Positions 26,952-33,961 of a stretch of 42,925 nt of DNA are shown piece after piece (positions within the stretch are counted from its first letter, which is position 1; each line of letters starts with the position of its first letter). The translations under genes were made by a program, and so were the position numbers. The notes beneath the pieces are model-generated. The model ran no database searches. It was not told where the DNA came from and worked only from the letters and a program-made list of their open reading frames with translations. Source of the stretch: Pseudomonas sp. RGM2987 (lineage in GTDB: Bacteria; Pseudomonadota; Gammaproteobacteria; Pseudomonadales; Pseudomonadaceae); contig NZ_JALJDX010000178.1 of the NCBI RefSeq assembly GCF_022952855.1, forward strand, positions 1 through 42,925. Reading direction: 5' to 3'.

Positions 26952-27909
26952 AGACAATGAAATCCTCTATAAAACGAACAGCGAAACCACTACGAAGGGT
27001 CGGCTGACCCGGTGTCTTGCCGTCGAGGTAGTAGTCCAGGCACATAGCCGCCTCGTTGTAACCGAATGCGCGTCGTATCGAACTGGTCGAGGATATTCGC
27101 GGATTGATCTCGAGCAGGCGCCAGGAACCGTCGATACCACGACGGAATTGCAAGTTGGTCGGCCCCTCCGGTTTGAAAGCGCGGCACAGCCTGGCGACCG
27201 TCTTGTCCAGCGAGTCGTCCTGATACACCCAGGCCTTGGCGGTAGACCCGTCCGAGGCCAGCCTGCGCTGGAAGGCAATGCTCGGACCGGTGTCGCCGCG
27301 GCCATCGCCGAACGCCGCAACGGTGAATTCGTCGGCCGCGCTGCCGATGATCGGTTGCGCCATGAGGTGATCGCCGAGCAGTGCCGCATGAGGCACAAAG
27401 TCATACTCCTCACGAACCCAGACCAGCCCCTTGGAGGCGTAGCTCCTGCGCGGCTTGAGCAGGAACGGCAGGCCCAGGACAGTCTTGAGCGAGTGAAAGT
27501 CCCCCGACAGCCGGCTGGGAATGCGACTGGGATCATCCAGCGCCACGAGCGCCTGGTCCATCGCCCACTTGTCCCTGGAAAGGTCAATCAGGTTCTGGTT
27601 GTTGAGCACGACCTGACAATCAAACGTGGCGAGCAGCGCTCGGTTGTCCGACAGCCAGTGGATATCCTGTTCGATCCCCGGGATCAGTAAATCAACCTTG
27701 TGCCGGGCCAGTGTATCGCCCAGCCATTGGCCGTATTCCGGGGCAGAGGTCAACGGGGCCTGCACGAACTCATCGCTCCACCCGCGACCGACAGCGTCGT
27801 CGTAGATATCGGTGCCCACCAGGCGAACCGACGGATCCGCCGCACGTAGCGATTTGAGCAGGCCATAGCCCATGATGGCGCCTACGCCAGTCACCATGAC
27901 GGTCTTCAT
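26932..27909 (-). CDS. ATP-grasp ligase (CarB/PylC-like)
   Basis: ATP-grasp protein of 325 residues. The N-terminal pre-ATP-grasp Rossmann fold begins MKTVMVTGVGAIMGYGLLKS. The ATP-binding part includes LLKPRRSYASKG with Lys152 and LLEINPRIS with Glu267 and Asn269 as Mg-ATP ligands. The family forms amide or carboxyl-derived bonds through an acyl-phosphate. It overlaps the upstream epimerase gene by 4 bp (ATGA) and the phosphoesterase by about 20 bp, so all three are translationally coupled. With no recognisable N-acyltransferase in the operon, it is a candidate for attaching an amino acid or acyl group to the sugar amine made by the aminotransferase. That is inference; similar genes sit in many O-antigen clusters with undefined roles. 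Confidence 0.82.
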   Translation of the reverse strand: MKTVMVTGVGAIMGYGLLKSLRAADPSVRLVGTDIYDDAVGRGWSDEFVQAPLTSAPEYGQWLGDTLARHKVDLLIPGIEQDIHWLSDNRALLATFDCQVVLNNQNLIDLSRDKWAMDQALVALDDPSRIPSRLSGDFHSLKTVLGLPFLLKPRRSYASKGLVWVREEYDFVPHAALLGDHLMAQPIIGSAADEFTVAAFGDGRGDTGPSIAFQRRLASDGSTAKAWVYQDDSLDKTVARLCRAFKPEGPTNLQFRRGIDGSWRLLEINPRISSTSSIRRAFGYNEAAMCLDYYLDGKTPGQPTLRSGFAVRFIEDFIVYDRNHF

Positions 27910-28754
27910 GACAGATTCTCCCGGCGTGCCCGCATCAGTTCGAAGCCGCGGCGAACATCGATCTGCGGGGTGAAGCCTATTCGTTCGTACAGCTCGTGCG
28001 CAGGATCGAAGGGAGGCAAATCGGGAATATCGGTTTTTTCCGGCAGAAAGCGCACATCCAGCGGCGCGCCAAACGCCTCGAAGGCGGCCTGGGCGATCTC
28101 GGACAGACGCGGGCTTTCGGGATGGCCGCAGTTGAACAAGCCCGCAATGGTGCGCTGCGCCAACCGCGCGCAGACCTCGACCAGGTCACTCAGGTGCAGG
28201 TAGTTGCGCCTGGCGTCGTTGCTGCCATACAGCTCGACGGTGCGCCCGACCTGCGCCTTGTCGGCAATGGCATATAACAACGGCTGGTGAGGCCTGCATT
28301 GCTCCGCGCTATCGTAGACCTGGCTGATGCGCAGGACTGTCAATGCCATGCCCCGTTCCTGGCAATACAGGCTCGCGACTTCCTCGGCATGGCGCTTGGA
28401 CAGCGAGTAGCTGCCATAGTAGGGATCCGTCGGCTGGTAGCCGGCCGATTGGGACGACAGCAAAATGAAATGACGCGCCCCGCACTGTTCGGCCAGGCGG
28501 CAAGCAGCCAGTGTGCCGACACTGTTGACCAGTTCGGCGCGAACCAGATCCTGCGGCTGGCTACCGCCAAAATCGGCAGCGGCCAACATCACTACGTCGA
28601 AACGCTCCTTGCAAGCGCACGGTTCCTGGCTACTCAAGTCAAACGCCAGGTCAGCTTCCCGGCGCCCCGCCAACTTGACTTGTCCATGGCGCGACAACTC
28701 AGCGGCGATCGCCTTGCCAATGACCGAGGTACTTCCGATGACCAGGCTTTTCAT
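27906..28754 (-). CDS. SDR-family NAD(P)-dependent sugar epimerase/reductase
   Basis: Extended short-chain dehydrogenase of 282 residues. The nucleotide-binding loop is GSTSVIG (7-13), a variant of GxxGxxG with Ser in the second position. The catalytic Ser (100-101 in LLSSQSAG) and the YxxxK pair Tyr116/Lys120 in SYSLSK are present. The C-terminal region LFNCGHPESPRLSEIA resembles NDP-sugar epimerases. Substrate and reaction (C3/C5 epimerisation, 4-keto reduction or dehydration) cannot be told. It overlaps the methyltransferase and the ATP-grasp gene by 4 bp on each side. Confidence 0.85.
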   Translation of the reverse strand: MKSLVIGSTSVIGKAIAAELSRHGQVKLAGRREADLAFDLSSQEPCACKERFDVVMLAAADFGGSQPQDLVRAELVNSVGTLAACRLAEQCGARHFILLSSQSAGYQPTDPYYGSYSLSKRHAEEVASLYCQERGMALTVLRISQVYDSAEQCRPHQPLLYAIADKAQVGRTVELYGSNDARRNYLHLSDLVEVCARLAQRTIAGLFNCGHPESPRLSEIAQAAFEAFGAPLDVRFLPEKTDIPDLPPFDPAHELYERIGFTPQIDVRRGFELMRARRENLS

Positions 28755-29479
28755 GACGGGGTGACTGTCCCTTCAAGCATCAGCGCGCAACTGAGTTCCG
28801 GATAATCGATGCCTACGGTGCACATGGCAGCGATGATGTCCGCCCCCAGGTTCAACTCTTTCAATTGTCCCGTGGTGAAAGGCTTGAGAAACACGCCCTC
28901 CTTGCGTACCACTTGATATCCGGCCGCTTCCATTTCAGCGCTCAGGGTCTGTAGCGAGTAGCTGCGCACATGACCCAGTTCCAGATCGCCACGCCCCAGG
29001 GCCATCATGTCGTCAAGCAGTCCGGCAGCGTGGCCCAAGCGTCGATGCAGGGACTCGCCATTGGGAACCAGTACGAAGCAACGACCACCGGGGGCGAGAA
29101 AGCGCTTGAACCGTTGCAGCACGGCCTGTGGATCATCGACATGTTCGAGGACAAATCCCATCACGATGAGATCGAAACGCTTGTCGGTGTCGAATGTCTC
29201 GAAATAGCTTTCGACGATCTCGGCCGCATTGTCCGGGTATTGCGCCTTGAACTGGTTGATCACCGATGCGGAACCATCGATGACCGTGTGTCCACTGAAG
29301 AACTGTGAGAAACGGTTGGTGGTGAAACCATGGCCAATACCGAGTTCCAGCAGGCTTTGCGCCTCGGTGCAGAGCGCCATGATGCGTTGTGGATACCAAT
29401 TGAGAATGATGTTGTTGTCATACGCGTAGCCAAAGCTGTCGCTGTAGGCTGCGATGAAGGTATCAAGGTCGTTGCTCAT
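28751..29479 (-). CDS. Class I SAM-dependent methyltransferase
   Basis: Protein of 242 residues with the Methyltransf_23-type fold. Motif I is LLELGIGHG (43-51), followed by an acidic loop VIDGS and motif IV-like LIVMGFVLEHVDDP. The family methylates small molecules including sugars. The P. syringae flagellin glycan, a viosamine derivative, carries a 2-O-methyl group, so an O-methyltransferase is expected in such a pathway. It is translationally coupled to the epimerase (4-bp overlap) and lies 45 bp after the large glycosyltransferase gene. Start ATG at 29479 with GGAG ten bases upstream. Confidence 0.85.
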   Translation of the reverse strand: MSNDLDTFIAAYSDSFGYAYDNNIILNWYPQRIMALCTEAQSLLELGIGHGFTTNRFSQFFSGHTVIDGSASVINQFKAQYPDNAAEIVESYFETFDTDKRFDLIVMGFVLEHVDDPQAVLQRFKRFLAPGGRCFVLVPNGESLHRRLGHAAGLLDDMMALGRGDLELGHVRSYSLQTLSAEMEAAGYQVVRKEGVFLKPFTTGQLKELNLGADIIAAMCTVGIDYPELSCALMLEGTVTPS

Positions 29480-29524
29480 GTCACATGTGCTCCGCTGGAC
29501 GGCCAGGGTAATAGTCGGTACGGA

Positions 29525-32500
29525 TCAATTGGGCAACCAGGCCTGTTGCCAGGCTTGCAGGCGCTCACCTTCGAGCAGCCACTGTGCACGCACGGTCGAC
29601 TGCAAGGCGTCCCCCAGCGCCGCAGAAGCCTCACGGTCTTCCAGGTGCAAGCGAATCGCTCGGATCCAGTCTTGCGCCTCGTTACTCACGCGAGACAGCG
29701 GCAACACCTCACCGCCGATAAACCCCGGCACCCGACTGCAAATGACCGGATGCCCGCAGGCGGCGTGCTGCAAGACCCGCAGATCACCGGAACAGGCATT
29801 GCCCAGGTTTTGCACCATCGGTACCAGTGCAAGATCAAGATTCAAGGCTGCCAGGGCCGCTGCCAACCCCTGCTGTGCAACACCTGGGTGCAGCTCCTTG
29901 AGATAAGGCTGCAATGACACGGGACAGTCGCCGAGCACCACCCACTCGACTTCATCGGCCAACGCCGGCAGCACCTCGGCCAGCAGTTGGGTATCCTTGC
30001 CGCCCAGTAAGCCCAACCTTGGCTTGGCCCCCATGCGGCGCTTGCTTTGTACACGCCCCCACGTGGCCGGCAGCAGGGTTTCCAGTACGCGGATGTCGTG
30101 GTGCTGGCCCTGCAACAGTTCGGCCAGCGCAGGCGTGGGGACCAGCACCCGATCGGCCTGCAACATCCCGAACCGCAGACGCTCCAGCAGTTCATCGGCC
30201 GAGTAGTCGCCCTTCAACTCCATCTGCGGCAGGTAACCGTCCAGATCGTAGACCGTGAACGCCTTGGAAAACGCCCTCAGGCGGCTCAGCGCCAGGAGCC
30301 CGGCATCATTCAAAGGACGCTGCAGCACCACGGTGGTCGGCGCCAGGCGCTCAATCTCCACTGGCAACAGCAAACTCGCTACAGCCGCGCCCTCGACTTG
30401 CCCTGCCTCAACCAATGTGCTGAACGGCTGGACCAGTCGCGCGTATGCCGCCGGCTGCTGTTCTGTGACGCAGACCAACACCCTTGGCACGCTGCCTTGT
30501 AGCGGATACCAGCACAGGTCGGTGTTTTCCCGGGTAAAACCCTCGCCAGCGCGCAGCGAAAAGTTGGCATTGTAAGTAGCATCGCGGGCCAGCTGCGGCA
30601 ACCAGCGCGCGAGCAAGGCATCCTCTTGCTCCGTACTTGCATGGGCCTCTGGCTCGCGGTCCACCAACAATCGTGCGTGAGGCGTCCAGACATTCAGGTA
30701 ACCCGTTTGTTGCAGCTTCAGACACAGGTCAACGTGGGACCAGGGCGCCAGCAGCGGATCGGTATCGAAACCACCGGCCTCAAGGAACAGCCCTCGATCC
30801 AGCATCAGGCATTCGCTACCCACGGCAGAGCAGTTCTGCTCAAGCCCAAGCCGCCCCATATAACCCGGCGACTGGGATGGCAAGCCAGCAAAAGCCCTAC
30901 CCACAGTCCCGCCCAGTCCCAACACGAGGCCGGCCTGACGTACGCGACCATCACTCTGGAGCAACTTGCCACCCACGACGCCGACTTCGGGGCGCTGGGC
31001 GTGATTGAGCAACGCTTGCAACCATCCGGACTCAAGCACGGCACCATGGGCATCGAGCCAGGCCAGATACTCGCCGCGCGCCTCCTGCGCCGCTGCATTG
31101 CACATGGCCGCACGAGGCTGCCCCGGCATGAAACGCAGTACCTGGATACGGCCTTCGCCCATCTGTTCGACCAGCCCCAGCCACTCCAGCAATGCGGGTT
31201 CGTCGCCGCCCGGCTCGATCAGCAGGATCTCGTAGTCCACGGAATGCGTCTGCGCCAGTACACTTTCCAGGCACCGCTGGAAATGCGCCAACTGCCCTTC
31301 CAGGTAGACCAGAATACTCACCGAGGCCTGTCGCTCATGGCCATAGTCAATACGATAGCGGCCCGGCTCGTTCTCCAGCGCAATAGCTCGCGCCCGGCCA
31401 TAACCACGCCCTTGCAGATGGGCATCGATGACCGCGCACTCATCCGCACAGTGAGACTGATGCACCTCGTCGGCGATCAACAGGGGTTCGCTGACGTGTC
31501 CGATAGTCGCCATCCCACACTCGCTGATCAGGCGCAGTTGGTAGGCCAATTCGAAGGCACCGCCGCAGGCATTATCAAAGCCGCTAGAACGCACCAGCGC
31601 CTCGCGACGGTACATCCAGTGGCGTGAAAGACCGGCCGGAAACGCCAGGAGCAGGTCCAGGTTCAGATCCGGCCGCAACGAAAGGTCAACCACTGCGCCG
31701 GTGCGCAGCGCCTCGTCGGCATATACCGCCAGGCAGCTGTCAGGCGCTTCAAGCAGATTCTGAGCCGTCACCAGCAGCCCGGCAGCGATGAACTCGGTCC
31801 CGGCCTCCACCAACATGACCCAGTCGCTCTGGACGCCCTCAAGCAAGCTATTGATAGCTGCCGCCGGTTTGTTCGGATCACACGCCAACCACTGAACGTT
31901 GGCCCGCCCCGGGTCAGCGCTTGCGATCACGCATACATGGATGCGTTGATACAACTGTCGATCCAGACTGTCCAGGGTGTGGGCCAGCGCCAACTGATTG
32001 CCGTCATCACGGACCAGAACAGTGAAGGCAGGCGCCGCCGAGTTCGCCAATCGCTCATTGACCAGACGCAGTTGCTGCGCCGTCGGATAGCGTTTGCGCA
32101 ACCAGTCAAGCACCCCCAGCCGGTTACCGGCTGCCTCACGAGCGGCAGTCGCCTGGGTTTTCGCAATAAACACGTCCAATTGCTGCCAGAAAGACGCGGT
32201 GCGCTCAACGTAACGTTGCAAGGCGTCACCGATGCTCGCCCGGGCATGTTCCAACGGCTCCGGCTGATCGAGCATGGCAAAGCCGACGCTGCCGAAGAAA
32301 CTGGTCTCGAGCAATGGCTGATCGACGCCATGCCCCGGAATGAATATCACCGGGCATCCGCACAGCACCGCCATTACGCAAGTCATCGACCACTCGTAGC
32401 TGTACATCGCTTCCGCGCTGCGCAGCAGCTTGGCCAGCTCGGGCAGAGGCAAGGGATTGGCCATGCTCAGCAGGCGGATATCGGCCGGCAGTTGCGAGTA

Positions 32501-33067
32501 GTCGATCTGCTCCAAAGGGTGACGGTTCTGGTAGAGATAACTTCCCTTGCGCTCGGCTGGGGCGCCTACCGTCGAGAACATTTCGACGTCGATGGCTGGC
32601 AGACACAACAGGTCGCCGTCAGAGTCGCCACGGTGCTCGGCGAGCCGGGCTGCATAGTAAAAAAACAAGTCGGTGGGCGCGGCGTTCATGCCGTTTCCGG
32701 TAAGGAACCCCTCGAAATTCAGGAGAAACCGCGCCACGACCGAACAGTTGAGCGGATTGCCGGGAAACACCTCGGGATACACCGCAATCGGCACCTTGCC
32801 CGCTGCCTTGTGGCGCTGTTTGATTGCGGACGTGATCACCGGTGTCTTGAGGTCTGGATTGACCACTTCGGTACCGCAGATGTAGGCCTCACGTCCACTG
32901 AGGTTGAGCATATGGCAGAGGTAGTGCAGCGAGACAACGCCCGATGACGATTCACGGTAGGCAGGCGCGGCGAAGTAGTAAGGATGTTCAGGCTTGGCAT
33001 ACATCAGCCGCAGACGCGCCAACGCCTGTTCGAGCGAATAAGCGTCCAGCTGCGCGAGGTTCGACAT
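29525..33067 (-). CDS. Large multidomain glycosyltransferase (Fgt1 paralogue with a different N-terminus)
   Basis: Cytoplasmic glycosyltransferase of 1180 residues. The N-terminal GT-B-like domain (about 1-330) has VVSLHYLCHMLNLSGREAY, VYPEVFPGNPLN and YEWSMTCVMAVLCGCPVI, the last a nucleotide-sugar-binding block. A divergent GT2 unit (about 345-575), a fuller GT2 unit (about 580-845) with RPEVGVVGGKLLQSDGRVRQ, and a C-terminal GT4-like domain (about 850-1180) with LRVLQHAACGHPVICSR follow. The last three regions align with Fgt1 by eye; the first does not. The ATG at 33067 is chosen (GGAG ten bases upstream); a TTG nine bases earlier is too close to it. It lies 52 bp after wbqC. It probably adds sugars of the flagellin glycan, or of a surface polysaccharide. 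Confidence 0.85.
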   Translation of the reverse strand: MSNLAQLDAYSLEQALARLRLMYAKPEHPYYFAAPAYRESSSGVVSLHYLCHMLNLSGREAYICGTEVVNPDLKTPVITSAIKQRHKAAGKVPIAVYPEVFPGNPLNCSVVARFLLNFEGFLTGNGMNAAPTDLFFYYAARLAEHRGDSDGDLLCLPAIDVEMFSTVGAPAERKGSYLYQNRHPLEQIDYSQLPADIRLLSMANPLPLPELAKLLRSAEAMYSYEWSMTCVMAVLCGCPVIFIPGHGVDQPLLETSFFGSVGFAMLDQPEPLEHARASIGDALQRYVERTASFWQQLDVFIAKTQATAAREAAGNRLGVLDWLRKRYPTAQQLRLVNERLANSAAPAFTVLVRDDGNQLALAHTLDSLDRQLYQRIHVCVIASADPGRANVQWLACDPNKPAAAINSLLEGVQSDWVMLVEAGTEFIAAGLLVTAQNLLEAPDSCLAVYADEALRTGAVVDLSLRPDLNLDLLLAFPAGLSRHWMYRREALVRSSGFDNACGGAFELAYQLRLISECGMATIGHVSEPLLIADEVHQSHCADECAVIDAHLQGRGYGRARAIALENEPGRYRIDYGHERQASVSILVYLEGQLAHFQRCLESVLAQTHSVDYEILLIEPGGDEPALLEWLGLVEQMGEGRIQVLRFMPGQPRAAMCNAAAQEARGEYLAWLDAHGAVLESGWLQALLNHAQRPEVGVVGGKLLQSDGRVRQAGLVLGLGGTVGRAFAGLPSQSPGYMGRLGLEQNCSAVGSECLMLDRGLFLEAGGFDTDPLLAPWSHVDLCLKLQQTGYLNVWTPHARLLVDREPEAHASTEQEDALLARWLPQLARDATYNANFSLRAGEGFTRENTDLCWYPLQGSVPRVLVCVTEQQPAAYARLVQPFSTLVEAGQVEGAAVASLLLPVEIERLAPTTVVLQRPLNDAGLLALSRLRAFSKAFTVYDLDGYLPQMELKGDYSADELLERLRFGMLQADRVLVPTPALAELLQGQHHDIRVLETLLPATWGRVQSKRRMGAKPRLGLLGGKDTQLLAEVLPALADEVEWVVLGDCPVSLQPYLKELHPGVAQQGLAAALAALNLDLALVPMVQNLGNACSGDLRVLQHAACGHPVICSRVPGFIGGEVLPLSRVSNEAQDWIRAIRLHLEDREASAALGDALQSTVRAQWLLEGERLQAWQQAWLPN

Positions 33068-33119
33068 CGGGTGCAATCTCCAGAATCAAAATCAACAGGG
33101 TGTCACTGGCGAAGCCCGG

Positions 33120-33821
33120 TCAGGCGGCCACTTTCTTCAGAAAAGCCGGTGCATCCGCGCCGGTGTTGAACAACAGGTCGATGACACTGAGCGCATGCTG
33201 GAAGTCGCCATACACCTGCGGATACTCGGGATAGCCGGCATAACTCATATACGAGACCGTAATCCCTTTGGCGGCAAACGCCGCTTCGTCGAGATAGTGA
33301 CTGGCCGCAGGCCCTGAGAGGTATTGATCAGCACCGAGAACCTGGCACAGGTGGATCAGGCGCTCATTCTTGCCCTCCACACCGCCCAATTGCTCGGAAC
33401 GGTAAAGCGGCGTGTGAATGTCCAGCAGGGGGCACAAGCCGGCAATAAACAGGTGGTTGATCTGGCTCAGGTGGGTAAGGTCGGCGGCCTGCTCGTAGAG
33501 CGCGCGAATCGGCGCTTGCATCTGGGCGAAGCAAGGCGCACGCCGGTAACTCTGTTCAATGGTCTTCCAGTGCGCTGCGGCCCAATCCGCACTACTGACC
33601 TGGACTTCATTGATCAACTGGCCGAGACGGCCCTTTTTCTGGACTGCAATACTCAGCCAATGCTCACCCTGGGCCGTCTTGATCTTGTTACGGTTGCGCC
33701 AGTCGGACCGGGTGTACTGAACATCGTCATACAGGATGAACGCATCGACGCTGCGGATCAGATCGAAATAGCCCTTCCAGGGGATGTAGTTCGACTGCAC
33801 CACAGCTATTTTCTTGTGCAT
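33120..33821 (-). CDS. WbqC family protein
   Basis: Protein of 233 residues with the WbqC-family hallmarks VVQSNYIPWKGYFDLI (7-22), DDVQYTRSDWRNRNKIK (32-48) and SGPAASHYLD in the second half. The ATG at 33821 (MHKKIAVVQSN) is preceded by GAGG at six bases. The family occurs in O-antigen and flagellar glycan clusters, often beside amino-sugar aminotransferases. Its reaction is not firmly known to me; a thioester- or amine-directed acyl/aminoacyl transfer role has been suggested by context. First gene of the operon, directly behind the sigma-54 promoter. Confidence 0.85.
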   Translation of the reverse strand: MHKKIAVVQSNYIPWKGYFDLIRSVDAFILYDDVQYTRSDWRNRNKIKTAQGEHWLSIAVQKKGRLGQLINEVQVSSADWAAAHWKTIEQSYRRAPCFAQMQAPIRALYEQAADLTHLSQINHLFIAGLCPLLDIHTPLYRSEQLGGVEGKNERLIHLCQVLGADQYLSGPAASHYLDEAAFAAKGITVSYMSYAGYPEYPQVYGDFQHALSVIDLLFNTGADAPAFLKKVAA

Positions 33822-33912
33822 CCTGAACCTCACGTACACAGGGGAAACCGAGGCTTTGCCCTGTCAAAAAATCGCCACCCACCTTGAACAAGCGGGGAAT
33901 AGGTGACGATCT

Positions 33913-33928
33913 AGCAAATGCCATACCA
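33913..33928 (-). promoter_or_regulatory. Sigma-54 promoter of the sugar operon
   Basis: The minus strand reads TGGTATGGCATTTGCT. It matches TGGCACG-N4-TTGCW except for two C-to-T changes in the -24 block, with exact GG-N10-GC spacing. The start would be near 33902, about 80 nt before the wbqC ATG. It is the only good promoter in the 140-bp gap between phhR and wbqC and links the seven-gene operon to the flagellar regulon. A GTCAA half of a FleQ-type box (GTCAAAAAATCG, plus strand from 33863) lies downstream. Confidence 0.78.
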
Positions 33929-33961
33929 GCAATCCGAGTGCATGATTCTCAGCAAAAAGCC

